64,000 nucleotides of DNA, taken from assembly GCA_001464765.1 (NCBI GenBank), contig LNDV01000014.1:62001-126000 (forward strand), in the 5' to 3' direction. Source of the stretch: Betaproteobacteria bacterium Ga0077526 (lineage in GTDB: Bacteria > Pseudomonadota > Gammaproteobacteria > Burkholderiales > Ga0077523). This document shows positions 46,893 to 55,384 of the stretch, in pieces. Within the stretch, counting starts at the first letter, position 1; each line of letters starts with the position of its first letter. The translations under genes and the position numbers were made by a program. The notes beneath the pieces are model-generated. The model saw nothing but the letters and a program-made list of their open reading frames with translations. It searched no databases and was not told the DNA's origin.

Positions 46893-47615
46893 TCAGAACC
46901 GGAGACCGAGCTTTGCGCCGAAGGACGTGGCCTCGCCGGTGCGGTCGGCTTCGACGGAAAGATTGAGCAGCAGGACGCTCATGTTCACCCCGACGAACAC
47001 CTTGTTGAGCCCGAAACTCTCCTCCGCCAGACCGGCGATGCCGTTGGGCGTGGTCTTCACCCACACCCGGCCGACACCGCCGTAGGGTGTGAAATTGAGC
47101 AGCCCCTTGGATATCGAGAGATCGATCCCCTTGGTGTCGAGATCCAGCTGGTTCACGCCGTTCAGCCTCGTGTAGCTGCCGCGGATCGCGATTGCCGGGA
47201 GCGCCACATTGCCCGCAAGGATCGCGTAGCGCAGCTCGCCGCCGTAGAAGCGGATGTTCGAGTTCGGAATCATGCCGGCCATCAGGCCGACGTCGATGTC
47301 GAACGGCAGACCCTTGTGCACACGCAGCGTGGGAACGGGCAGATAGCTGGGCAGATTGCCGTTGCCCGTGGCGATGTCGAAGATGCCGGAGTTCTTGAGA
47401 CTGGTCCCCGTGACCGCCACACCCACATCGAAGCCGGTGATGCCGAGCGGCTCGGCCGGCGTGAGCGGCTTGTAGGACAGGGCGGCGCCGAGATCCTCGG
47501 ACAACAGACGGAACTGCCTCTGGCTCAGCAGCTGGATGGAATCGAGATCAGCCGCTTGCGCACCGCCGGTGACGACGGCGAGAGCCGCGAGCAGGGAGCG
47601 GAATACCTTCATCAT
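46893..47615 (-). CDS. Outer-membrane beta-barrel-like protein
   Basis: This 240-residue protein has a signal peptide (MMKVFRSLLAALAVVTGGAQA) and ends in Phe (GAKLGLRF), as beta-barrel proteins do. The mature part has alternating hydrophobic strands (IDVGLMAGMIPNSNIRFYGG, FVGVNMSVLLLNLSVEADR). The DUF6588-like or OmpW-like families are possible, but I cannot assign one. The ATG at 47615 follows GAGGTGG. It stands alone between convergent MFS and a PhyH gene. Confidence 0.75.
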   Translation of the reverse strand: MMKVFRSLLAALAVVTGGAQAADLDSIQLLSQRQFRLLSEDLGAALSYKPLTPAEPLGITGFDVGVAVTGTSLKNSGIFDIATGNGNLPSYLPVPTLRVHKGLPFDIDVGLMAGMIPNSNIRFYGGELRYAILAGNVALPAIAIRGSYTRLNGVNQLDLDTKGIDLSISKGLLNFTPYGGVGRVWVKTTPNGIAGLAEESFGLNKVFVGVNMSVLLLNLSVEADRTGEATSFGAKLGLRF

Positions 47616-47671
47616 GACCACCTCACTGTTCGGAAACGAGGTGACGATACCAGATTGCCGGAGCGCTCTTC

Positions 47672-48511
47672 TCAGATGTCATCGGACAGCCGCGGAACCA
47701 GCCGGAAGTCCTCGCCGTGACCGATAGTGAAGTCGTTGCCGGCGCGATCCTGCCCGCGCACCAGCCAGAGGGGCCGGCGGCTGAAACTGAAACTCACGCC
47801 AGCCTGGTCCTGCCGCTCGTCGATGCCGCGGTCGAACAGCGACGTCGCGGGCAGGAAGCGGATCACGAAGCCGGCGCGGCGCCGAGCTGAACGATTGGGC
47901 CCGGAGCCGTGCACGAGAAAGACATCGTGCAGCGAATACTGGCCCGCTTCCAGGCAGTCGTCTCGCGCCGTGGAGTCATCGAACGTGGCGGGGTCCACCT
48001 CCTCGTGGAGGACGAGGTTGACGCCCTCCCGATGGCGGTGGCGATAGAGGCTGCCGGAACGATGGGAACCCGGCAGATAGCGCATGCAGCCGTTCTCGGC
48101 ATCGACATCGTCGAGAGCGATCCAGACGGAGCAGGTTGCGATCGGGCGGATCGGCCAGTAGCGGCCATCCTGGTGCCACGGCACCTCGCGCCCTGTGGCG
48201 GCGGGCTTGCAGAAGACCTGGCTGCCCCACAGCACGACATCGGGTCCGATGAGTTGCGATACCTGATCGACGATCGCCGGGATGGTGGCGAACTCGAACC
48301 ACCGAGACGCCGCGGCGGCATCGTGGCGAGCGCCGTTGGGGATATGGGGACAGATCAGGCTTTCGGGGGTGACATCCGCGTTGTCGCGCAGCAGCTTGTC
48401 CAGCGCGTCGCGCATCGCGCCCAGCGTATCGGAGTCCAATCGGGCCGGCGACACGACCAGCCCGTCCTCGCGATAGATCCCGATGTGTTCTTCCGTCAAG
48501 GCAGTGCCCAT
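47672..48511 (-). CDS. Phytanoyl-CoA dioxygenase (PhyH) family protein 3
   Basis: This 279-residue dioxygenase has His113-x-Asp115 in WHQDGRYW, distal His201 in LVHGSGPN and an Arg-rich stretch after it for 2-oxoglutarate. It shares the HQDxxYW and VHGSxPN features with PhyH 1, more than with PhyH 2. The start at 48511 follows a GGGAGGA site; 48550 would add 13 residues. It has no obvious operon partner and diverges from a GST gene. Confidence 0.9.
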   Translation of the reverse strand: MGTALTEEHIGIYREDGLVVSPARLDSDTLGAMRDALDKLLRDNADVTPESLICPHIPNGARHDAAAASRWFEFATIPAIVDQVSQLIGPDVVLWGSQVFCKPAATGREVPWHQDGRYWPIRPIATCSVWIALDDVDAENGCMRYLPGSHRSGSLYRHRHREGVNLVLHEEVDPATFDDSTARDDCLEAGQYSLHDVFLVHGSGPNRSARRRAGFVIRFLPATSLFDRGIDERQDQAGVSFSFSRRPLWLVRGQDRAGNDFTIGHGEDFRLVPRLSDDI

Positions 48512-48629
48512 GTGTTCCTCCCGCAAGTGCAAGGGCGGAACGCGCGTCACGGTGGTTGTCCGACCCGCGCGCCCATGCGATTCTTTCGTTTCCCCGAGAC
48601 TAACACTGGTCCTTCCGGAGGACTAAGCC

Positions 48630-49301
48630 ATGCCCCGCCTGAAACTCGTCATCGCCAACAAGAACTACTCGTCGTGGTCCATGCGACCCTGGGTGCTGCT
48701 CACCCAAGCCGGCATCGCGTTCGAGGAAGTGCTGCTGCCCTTCGCCCAGGATAACCGCGTGGAGGGCATCGCCCCCTACTCCCCGACCGGCAAGGTGCCC
48801 GTTCTCATGATCGGCGACGAGCCCGTCTGGGATTCCCTCGCGATCTGCGAGACCGTGGCGGAGATGTTTCCGGACAGAAGGCTCTGGCCGGACGACCCGA
48901 CGGCACGACACCATGCGCGAAGCGCCAGTGCGGAGATGCATTCGGGCTTCCAGGAGATGCGCCGGCAGATGCCGATGAACCTGCGCACGTCGCACCCGGG
49001 CAAAGGGCGCACGCCCGGCTCGGAACGCGACATCGCGCGCATCGTCGCGCTGTGGGAGGACTGCCGAGCCCGATTCGGAAGCGGCGGCAACATGCTCTTC
49101 GGGCGCTTCTCCTGCGCCGATGCCATGTTCGCGCCGGTAGCCACCCGGTTCCGGACCTACGATGTCTCGCTGCCACCGGTCGCGAGGGCCTATTGCGACG
49201 CTCTGCTGGCCCTGCCGTCCGTCGCTGCCTGGTGCGAAGCCGGCCGTCGGGAGACGGCGTTCGTCGCGGCGGACGAGCCTTACGCGCAGCCGCCTGGGTG
49301 A
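48630..49301 (+). CDS. Glutathione S-transferase family protein
   Basis: This 223-residue protein has a thioredoxin-like N-domain (LVIANKNYSSWSMRPWVLL, then SPTGKVPVLMIGDEPVWDSL with the cis-Pro and glutathione-binding Asp-Ser) and a helical C-domain with FSCADAMFAPVATRF. Ser in the NYSSWSMRP position is the likely catalytic residue. The substrate is unknown. Directly after its stop begins a purine-rich repeat array like the ones at 4861 and 14337. Confidence 0.9.
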   Translation: MPRLKLVIANKNYSSWSMRPWVLLTQAGIAFEEVLLPFAQDNRVEGIAPYSPTGKVPVLMIGDEPVWDSLAICETVAEMFPDRRLWPDDPTARHHARSASAEMHSGFQEMRRQMPMNLRTSHPGKGRTPGSERDIARIVALWEDCRARFGSGGNMLFGRFSCADAMFAPVATRFRTYDVSLPPVARAYCDALLALPSVAAWCEAGRRETAFVAADEPYAQPPG

Positions 49302-49311
49302 CTGGAGAGGT

Positions 49312-49386
49312 GGAAATGTGAAGGTGTGAAGGTGTGAAGGTGTGAAGGCGTGAAGGCGTGAAGATGGGAAGGGGGAAGGGGGAAGT
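49312..49386 (+). repeat. Purine-rich tandem repeat behind GST stop
   Basis: Units of GTGTGAAG and GCGTGAAG repeat about seven times, then GGGGGAA units, as in 4861-4925. It starts ten bases after the stop codon. The following palindromic unit is at 49452-49487. Confidence 0.8.
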
Positions 49387-49451
49387 AAGCCATCCACTCC
49401 TCTGTCTCCTCTCCTTGAAGGAGAGGAGGACCTGCTGCTGGCGGCACTGCC

Positions 49452-49487
49452 CCCGGAGTCGCGCCTGCGGCGCTCGTCCGGGCTACG
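49452..49487. repeat. REP-like palindromic unit (single)
   Basis: CCCGGAGTC, a short GC stem, then CGTCCGGGCTACG match the units at 5040-5077, 5269-5301 and 14263-14300. An independent hairpin (TCCTCTCCTT/AAGGAGAGGA) lies 40 bases upstream. Confidence 0.75.
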
Positions 49488-49538
49488 TGGCACACGCCGT
49501 AGCGGGCAAGAACCCCTGCCCCTCGACGAAGCCGCCAA

Positions 49539-50327
49539 TCAGTCGGGATCGATATCCTGCTTCATGTCGAAGGCCGGGGTCTCGGAGTGCACGGAACCGA
49601 CCTGCACCGCGGGCACACCCGCGACGGTCGTATGCGGTGGCACGGACTTGAGTACGACGCTGCCAGCCGCGACCTTCGAGCCCTCGCCCACTTCGATGTT
49701 GCCGAGGATCTTCGCGCCGGCACCGATCATCACGCCCCGGCGGATCTTCGGATGGCGGTCACCCGTCTCCTTGCCCGTTCCGCCCAGGGTCACCGACTGG
49801 AGGATGGACACATCGTCCTCCACCACGCTCGTCTCGCCGATCACCAGGCCGATGCCGTGGTCCATGAACACGCCGCGACCAATACGCGCCGCGGGATGGA
49901 TGTCGATCGCCAGGGAGTCCGCGACACGGCTCTGCAGAAATCGCGCGACACCGCGCCGGCCATCCATCCACAGCGCGTGGGCGACGCGGTGCGCCTGCAG
50001 CCCCTTGAACCCCTTGTAGTAAAGGAACGGCACCAGTGCGCATTCCGAGGCCGGGTCCCGGGTGATGACCGCCTTGAGGTCGTGGAGGCTGCAGGTCGCG
50101 ATCTCGGGATGGCGGGTGATCGTCTCGCCGATGAGGTCGTTCATGCCGGCGACGTTGAATACCTGGTTCGACAGGCTGGAAGCGATGAGGTAGGCAAGCG
50201 CTTCCGGATAGCCGCGATGGCGCAGGATGAGATCGTAGAGATGGCCGGACAGGATCGGCTCGTGTTCGACCTGCTCGATGGCAGAGCGCTTGAGTTCGGA
50301 CCAGATGTCCGCCTCGATCGGATTCAT
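49539..50327 (-). CDS. cysE: Serine O-acetyltransferase
   Basis: This 262-residue enzyme makes O-acetylserine from serine and acetyl-CoA, the first step of cysteine synthesis. It has the helical N-domain (MNPIEADIWSELKRSAIEQV) and a left-handed beta-helix with hexapeptide repeats; catalytic residues are in DIHPAARIGRGVFMDHGIG. The C-terminus (DMKQDIDPD) ends in Asp, not Ile, so the typical tail that binds cysteine synthase CysK is not obvious. Confidence 0.93.
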   Translation of the reverse strand: MNPIEADIWSELKRSAIEQVEHEPILSGHLYDLILRHRGYPEALAYLIASSLSNQVFNVAGMNDLIGETITRHPEIATCSLHDLKAVITRDPASECALVPFLYYKGFKGLQAHRVAHALWMDGRRGVARFLQSRVADSLAIDIHPAARIGRGVFMDHGIGLVIGETSVVEDDVSILQSVTLGGTGKETGDRHPKIRRGVMIGAGAKILGNIEVGEGSKVAAGSVVLKSVPPHTTVAGVPAVQVGSVHSETPAFDMKQDIDPD

Positions 50328-50437
50328 TCGGATTCCCCCGGGTGCTCACGGCGACGCGTGCGATCGCCGCATGGATTAGCCTGCGATTCTAGCTCGACCG
50401 GACGCAGGGCGAACTTGGGCTTCGGGGGAAAGCCTCG

Positions 50438-50471
50438 GCGCGCCGGGCCCCTTGCGGGGTGGCCGGCGCGC
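50438..50471 (-). terminator. Strong GC hairpin between the HD gene and cysE
   Basis: GCGCGCCGG and CCGGCGCGC arms (9 bp), extended by an inner CCCC/GGGG pairing, lie between the end of the HD-domain gene and cysE on the minus strand. A short TTT follows on the minus strand. It may end transcription of the HD gene. Confidence 0.5.
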
Positions 50472-50531
50472 TCCGGCAGGTCTCCGCTTTTTGAGAGCGG
50501 TGCGGGCGGGTCTGGCTAGGCCAGGGTACTG

Positions 50532-51140
50532 CTACTGGAACCGGGCATCCTCTTCGTCGAAGAGGTACTCGAGTGTGGCGTGGGTACCGCGAAGTTCCTC
50601 GACGATGGCCTTGATCGCCATGCGCGAGGTAACGGTGCGGGTTTCGTCGGTCCCGTCGAAGTCGCGGCCGATGTCCCGGATGGCGACGATCTGCTCGGCG
50701 AGACGGATGAGTTTTGCGCGATGGCTCTGCGACGCGGCACCGTGCAGTCGCACTGGCGGGCGATCCTTGAGCGTGTCGCTGTCGTCTTCCGTGAGCTCGG
50801 CGACGACGTCGGCGAGCACGGGACCGAACTGGCGGCGAAGCTCCATGTAAGAGAGCTGTGTGTCGGCGATGGTGTCCTGGAGAACGGCGGCGGCCAGCGT
50901 GACGTCGTCACTGATGCCCGCTTCGTTGCACAGCACGTGGACCAGTGCGATCGCGTGATCGACACCAGCGGAGGCAGCGTCCTTGCGCTTGCGGCGCGAC
51001 TCGCGACGTCGGGTGGCGGCGACCGAGAGCGCCTCGATGAGCAGCGCGCACGGTTGCTGGCGGAACGGCACGACGCGTCGGGTGGTGATGGCTACGGTTG
51101 GGCCCCGATGCCCGGGCTCCACGGCAATTCTCTGCAGCAT
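50532..51140 (-). CDS. Degenerate MESH1/SpoT-like HD-domain protein
   Basis: This 202-residue protein aligns with the small (p)ppGpp hydrolases of the MESH1/SpoT HD family: His62, then QDTIADT at the place of HDTxEDT, and KLIRLAEQIVAIRD at the place of KLADKLxNLRD. The spacing from His62 to the motif (26 residues) equals that of MESH1. Compared with the known metal and catalytic residues, His61 is Gln88, Glu65 is Ala92, Asp122 is Glu149 and Asn126 is Ala153. Hydrolase activity is therefore doubtful; binding of nucleotides is possible. The ATG at 51140 is chosen; 51257 adds a low-complexity part. Confidence 0.75.
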   Translation of the reverse strand: MLQRIAVEPGHRGPTVAITTRRVVPFRQQPCALLIEALSVAATRRRESRRKRKDAASAGVDHAIALVHVLCNEAGISDDVTLAAAVLQDTIADTQLSYMELRRQFGPVLADVVAELTEDDSDTLKDRPPVRLHGAASQSHRAKLIRLAEQIVAIRDIGRDFDGTDETRTVTSRMAIKAIVEELRGTHATLEYLFDEEDARFQ

Positions 51141-51803
51141 GGCGAAGAGTCTTCCAAATGAGTTGGCATTGCCTGGACCGCTTGCCCGCGATGCCGCCCG
51201 ATCGGGGCAGGTGACATCGAAACGAGGGATGCACGACCAGACTCTTGCCGCAGACACCCCGAAGGATGCCGGCGATGCCCCCTGTTTTGCAGGAACCGAG
51301 CCGACATCGCGAAGTACAGGCCGGTCAATGACTTGCGATCGAAGGCTCGCTACGCGAGACCACGTGCGTAAAGTTCACCGACAGTTTTCTTACCGAAGCT
51401 CCAGCAGCAGCACCGCTTCGCAATACTCGCCTCGGGGACATTCCTCCTCAGGATCGTATTTGGCTACCTCAGTTCCATGACACCGATGCGATACCGTCGG
51501 TGGCATCGTTCGGGACCGTATCAATCCCCTCGCAAAAAAGCTCTCGAGACAGTGGCTTCGGTGCTGTCAGCGCACACTGATTCTTGTACAGTCTGTTCGC
51601 TGCTCCCGCACGCAGCGAAGGAAGCCTCGCCGAGCCGTCCTCGCCCGCGACCTGTCTCAGAGTCGAGACAGATCACCCGTCGACGACCGGTCCGGCGACC
51701 CGGTTCGCGATATGCCAATGGCGATTGGCGATTTCGCAACATCGAATCGGTTTGTCGGTGGTGGTGCAACCACTTCGAGTTTTCTCTCGCTGTGCAAAGA
51801 CAA

Positions 51804-51828
51804 GACGATCGGCCATGGACCGATCGTC
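51804..51828. promoter_or_regulatory. Inverted-repeat enhancer/operator candidate
   Basis: GACGATCGG and CCGATCGTC (9-bp arms) flank a 7-base spacer. Its centre lies about 100 bases upstream of the start expected from the sigma-54-like promoter at 51891, a usual distance for enhancer-binding protein sites. Confidence 0.5.
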
Positions 51829-51890
51829 GGCACGAGACCGTCACTCGCATGCCATGAACATGTGCCAAGAATGGAAGGGCCCGGACGCTC

Positions 51891-51905
51891 TGGCTTGAAC
51901 CGTGC
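51891..51905 (+). promoter_or_regulatory. Sigma-54-like promoter before the FeeM-like gene
   Basis: TGGCTTGAACCGTGC has GG at -24 (51892-51893) and GC at -12 (51904-51905) with the required ten bases between them; eight of the eleven informative consensus bases match. The FeeM-like ATG lies about 33 bases after the expected start. Confidence 0.5.
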
Positions 51906-51949
51906 GTACCGGGCCTCGCGGCAGATAACCTTGGAAGAGGGAACGAAAC

Positions 51950-52759
51950 ATGATCCATCCATCGCGGTACCCCGGAGTGGGCAGTGACAGTCCTCAGTCG
52001 AATGGGTCCTGCGAGGCCTCGTTCTTCGAGCGAGTCTTCCGGGCCAGGGGCTCTGACATGTCGGAGAGGCGACCGAGTTCCACCATCACCAGCACACCGG
52101 ACGACGAAGTCCGCCTGCTGGGCGACGGCTCCGTGCAGGCATCCGTGGCCACCACACTGCCCGAACTGCTTGAAGCCGCTGAACTCGTTCGCGAGCGCTA
52201 TGAATGGCGCGGCTACGTGACCCGCTCGATCAAGGCGGACGCCGTCGACCGCGAGCACGAGGCGAGCACACTGGTCGCGCGCCAGCGCGGACTCATCGTC
52301 GGGACCATGACTCTCGGCTTCGACGGCCCCGCCGGTCTCTGGATCGACCACACCTATCCGGAAGAGATTGCGAGAGCGCGTGCCCGTGGCCGCGTGCTTT
52401 GCGAACTCACGCGCCTCGCAGTGACGCCAAACAGCGACAGCCGCAAGATCCTGTCGTCGATGTTCGGGCTCGCCTATCAGGTGGGCCGCCTGCAGCACGG
52501 CACGACCGACCTCTACATCGAAGTGAATCCCCGCCACGCCCCGGTGTATCGGAAGCTGCTGGGCTTCAAGGTCGCTTCCGACGTCCGCGTCTGCGGCCGC
52601 GTGCGCGCGCCGGCAGTGCTGCTCCACCTCGATATCGAGCAGCTCGACGAGTGCGTCTCGCAGTTCGCAGGCGCCGCGTTCCCGGCGTTGGCCGCCCGAC
52701 CGACGCAACGCCCTGCCGCAGTGTTGCCGATCGACGACACGGCTCTGCGCGCCGCCTGA
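51950..52759 (+). CDS. FeeM-like N-acyltransferase (GNAT/autoinducer-synthase fold)
   Basis: This 269-residue protein matches N-acyl amino acid synthases of the FeeM type, related to LuxI-like synthases and to PEP-CTERM/exosortase-associated acyltransferases. Diagnostic pieces are LVRERYEWRGYVTRSI, CELTRLAVTPNSDSRKILSS and LYIEVNPRHAPVYRKLLGFK. Such enzymes join a fatty-acyl chain from acyl-ACP to an amino acid or amine. The N-terminal 60 residues are variable; ATG at 51950 has a GGAAGAGGGAA site, ATG at 52058 is the alternative. A sigma-54-like promoter and inverted repeats lie upstream. Confidence 0.75.
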   Translation: MIHPSRYPGVGSDSPQSNGSCEASFFERVFRARGSDMSERRPSSTITSTPDDEVRLLGDGSVQASVATTLPELLEAAELVRERYEWRGYVTRSIKADAVDREHEASTLVARQRGLIVGTMTLGFDGPAGLWIDHTYPEEIARARARGRVLCELTRLAVTPNSDSRKILSSMFGLAYQVGRLQHGTTDLYIEVNPRHAPVYRKLLGFKVASDVRVCGRVRAPAVLLHLDIEQLDECVSQFAGAAFPALAARPTQRPAAVLPIDDTALRAA

Positions 52760-52826
52760 TGTACGCCAGCGCACGGACGGCGCAGCTACGCGCCGTCCGC
52801 TTCCCTCCGGAAACGTCCGGAACCCC

Positions 52827-53702
52827 TCAGCTCTTCCCGCCGCTGATTCTCTCGGCGATCGCGAGCATCCGGTAGTAGGACCGCACGACCGGCAGCTCGA
52901 TCAGTTCGTTGTCGACGACCACCAGTCCGGTGGTGCTCTGCTCGAACGCCGCGCACACCTTCCTGGCCTTATGGATCTGCGCCTCGGTGGGCGTGAAGGC
53001 GCCGTGGATCGGGCCGAGCTGTGACGGGTGGATGGAAGCCTTCCCCGTGAATCCCAGCCGCGCGCAGCCCTCCGCTTCCGCCCGAAGTCCATCCGGGTCG
53101 TCCAGGTTCAGGAACGGCACGTCCAGCAGATCGATCCCCGCCGACGCAGCGGCGTGCACCAGCCGGGACCGCGCGTAGAGCAACGGCTCCCAGGCCTTGA
53201 CGCAACGGAGATCCGCCGACATGTCCACCGCCCCGAGGATCATCGAATCGATCCGGGGGCTCGCCTTCGCGATCTCCACGGCCCGTTCAAGGCCCTGGTT
53301 GGTTTCGATGATCACGCAGAAGCGGATGGTGCGCGCCGGGCCGGTGGACAGCAGCGTATCGATCAGATGCACCTCCTCGGCCGACCGGATCTTCGGAATC
53401 ATGATCGCGTCCGGCGGAGCCTCGCATTCGATCAGCGCCTGAAGGTCCTTGAGCCCGTGGTAGGTCGACAGCCCGTTGATCCGGACCATCTGTTCCACAT
53501 GCGGATGGCTGCGACTGCGAAACAGAGGCAGCGTCGCGGCACGCCCCTCGTCCTTGCGATCCAGCGTCACCGCGTCCTCCATATCGATGCAGACGATGTC
53601 CGCCCCGGTATCGAGTGCCTTCAGGAAGCGGTCGGGGCGCAGCGCGGGAACGAACAGCAGGCTGCGGCGCGGTCTGGGATTCGGCTGGGGGGATGCGGTC
53701 AC
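52827..53702 (-). CDS. CitE-like HpcH/HpaI lyase
   Basis: This 291-residue protein is a TIM-barrel lyase of the citrate lyase beta/HpcH family. Segments RRSLLFVPALRPDRFLKALD, CIDMEDAVTLDRK (metal-binding Glu/Asp) and TGKASIHPSQLGPIH are diagnostic. It likely cleaves or forms a C-C bond in a CoA-thioester or 2-oxo acid. The GTG at 53702 has a GAGGAG site; other upstream starts lack one. It diverges from the enolase-superfamily gene over 94 bases. Confidence 0.88.
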   Translation of the reverse strand: MTASPQPNPRPRRSLLFVPALRPDRFLKALDTGADIVCIDMEDAVTLDRKDEGRAATLPLFRSRSHPHVEQMVRINGLSTYHGLKDLQALIECEAPPDAIMIPKIRSAEEVHLIDTLLSTGPARTIRFCVIIETNQGLERAVEIAKASPRIDSMILGAVDMSADLRCVKAWEPLLYARSRLVHAAASAGIDLLDVPFLNLDDPDGLRAEAEGCARLGFTGKASIHPSQLGPIHGAFTPTEAQIHKARKVCAAFEQSTTGLVVVDNELIELPVVRSYYRMLAIAERISGGKS

Positions 53703-53796
53703 GGCGGGTCTCCTCGATAGAGTGGACCCGCATGCTACCGCCAACGCCGCGGCCGCACTTGACGGTAAACTCTCGCCGGTCAAAGGGGGAGGACAC

Positions 53797-55008
53797 ATGA
53801 AGATCACGGCAGTCGAGACCATCCAGCTTGCAGAGTTTCCGAACCTGCTCTGGGTCCAGATCCACACCGACGAAGGCCTCGTCGGTCTCGGCGAAACCTT
53901 CTACGCCGTCGCGCCGGTCGCCGCTCACATCCACGAGACCTGCGCGCCCTGGCTGCTGGGCCAGGATCCGCGCCAGATCGATCGCATCTCGCATCACTTC
54001 CTCAACACGTATCTCGGCTTCAACAGCGTCGGCGTCGAGATGCGCGCGGCCTCTGCCATCGACATCGCGCTCTGGGACCTCTTCGGACAGATCACGGGCC
54101 AGCCGATCTACCAGTTGCTGGGCGGTGCCTCGCGCGACAAGGTCCGCGTCTACAACACCTGCGCCGGCTACCAGTACGTGCGCGCCAAGCCGACCCAGGG
54201 CACGGAGAACTTCGGTCTGCCCGCGAAGGTCGACCGGAAAAAGCGTCCCTACGAGGATCTGCAGGGCTTCCTGACCGATGCCGGCGAGCTCGCCGAGAGC
54301 CTGCTCTCCATGGGCATCACCGGCATGAAGATCTGGCCCTTCGACGAGGCCGCCGAGAAATCCAACGGCACCTACATCTCCAACGCCGACCTGAAGAAGG
54401 CGATGCGCCCCTTCGAGAAGATCCGCAAGGCAGTCGGCGACAAGATGGATATCCACGTCGAGTTCCACTCCATGTGGCAGCTCCCCGCCGCCATCCGCAT
54501 CGCGAAGGCTCTCGAACAGTTCGACCCGTTCTGGTACGAGGACCCGATCAAGATGAGCAACCTCGACGCGCTCGCCGACTACGCGCACCGGACGGACGTG
54601 TGGGTCACCGCGAGCGAGACGCTCGCCACTCGCGCGGGATTCCGCGATCTCTTCCAGAAACAGGCCGTATCGGTGTGCATGCTCGACGTGGGCTGGTGCG
54701 GTGGCCTGTCCGAATCCAAGAAGATCGCCACCATGGCCGAGGCCTGGGCCCTGCCGGTGGCGCCGCACGACTGTACGGGCCCCATCATGCTGACGGCGTC
54801 CGTGCACCTCTCGCTCAACTGCCCCAACACGCTGGTGCAGGAGATGGTCCGGGCCTTCTACTACGACTGGTATCCGACCCTCGTCACGCAGCTACCGCCG
54901 GTCGAAAAGGGCTACATCTCCGCCCCGCCCGGCCCCGGACTCGGAACCAGCCTGCTGCCCGGCGTCTCCAAGCGCAAGGACGCGACCGTCCGCGTGAGCA
55001 AGCTGTGA
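53797..55008 (+). CDS. Enolase-superfamily (mandelate racemase-type) dehydratase
   Basis: This 403-residue protein has a capping domain and a modified TIM barrel. The likely catalytic residues are Lys178 (MKIW), the metal ligands Asp218, Glu248 and Glu274 (DIHVEFHS, WYEDPI, ASETLATR) and His324 in APHDCTG. The Lys-x-Trp form of the motif and His at 324 resemble sugar-acid dehydratases of the mandelate racemase group. The ATG has a GGGGGAGG site. Probable substrates are aldonic or aldaric acids. It leads a four-gene operon with split UxaA. Confidence 0.88.
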   Translation: MKITAVETIQLAEFPNLLWVQIHTDEGLVGLGETFYAVAPVAAHIHETCAPWLLGQDPRQIDRISHHFLNTYLGFNSVGVEMRAASAIDIALWDLFGQITGQPIYQLLGGASRDKVRVYNTCAGYQYVRAKPTQGTENFGLPAKVDRKKRPYEDLQGFLTDAGELAESLLSMGITGMKIWPFDEAAEKSNGTYISNADLKKAMRPFEKIRKAVGDKMDIHVEFHSMWQLPAAIRIAKALEQFDPFWYEDPIKMSNLDALADYAHRTDVWVTASETLATRAGFRDLFQKQAVSVCMLDVGWCGGLSESKKIATMAEAWALPVAPHDCTGPIMLTASVHLSLNCPNTLVQEMVRAFYYDWYPTLVTQLPPVEKGYISAPPGPGLGTSLLPGVSKRKDATVRVSKL

Positions 55009-55048
55009 TGCCCGCTTCCGCCAACCGCTCGCATCGAGGAATCCCGTC

Positions 55049-55384
55049 ATGAAACCGTTCGAGGACGTCGGCGCCCGCGCCGTGATGATTCTCTCTCCCG
55101 GCGACAACATCGCCGTCGCCGTCCGGGACATCGCCGCCGGCGAGAAGGTCGAGCTGGACGGGCGTGCCGTGGTCATCACGGCGCCCGTGCTGACCGGCCA
55201 CAAGATCGCCGCGCGACCGATCGCATCGGGCGAGCGCGTCATCAAGTACGGCGCGCCCATCGGCAAGGCCACGGCCGCCGTCGCCCCCGGCGAGACCGTC
55301 CACCTGCACAATCTCACCAGCGACTACCTCCCCACCTACACGCTGGACGAGGGACACGAATTCCTGAAGGAGCAGCACCAATGA
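55049..55384 (+). CDS. UxaA-family hydratase small subunit (SAF domain)
   Basis: This 111-residue protein corresponds to the N-terminal SAF domain of altronate/galactarate dehydratases, encoded here as its own gene: MILSPGDNIAVAVRDIAAGE, then VLTGHKIAARPIASGE and IKYGAPIGKATA. It overlaps the large-subunit gene by ATGA. Split pairs of this kind also occur in sulfolactate sulfo-lyase (SuyA/SuyB). Confidence 0.88.
   Translation: MKPFEDVGARAVMILSPGDNIAVAVRDIAAGEKVELDGRAVVITAPVLTGHKIAARPIASGERVIKYGAPIGKATAAVAPGETVHLHNLTSDYLPTYTLDEGHEFLKEQHQ

Larger units (their letters stand above)
51141..51949. other. 809-bp intergenic region with inverted repeats
   Basis: No gene can be supported here; small open frames show no codon bias or family features. 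The region has lower GC than its surroundings and several inverted repeats: CTGTCTC-N6-GAGACAG (51652-51671), CCAAT-N4-ATTGG (51717-51730) and the 9-bp pair at 51804-51828. The sequence TCGAGACAG occurs twice in direct orientation (near 51543 and 51663). It looks like a control region for the FeeM-like gene. Confidence 0.6.

Noticed and set aside
51477..51857. 126-residue open frame in the 809-bp gap
   Set aside because: No ribosome-binding site, no codon bias and Arg/Ser/Pro-rich composition; the region has promoter-like elements instead.
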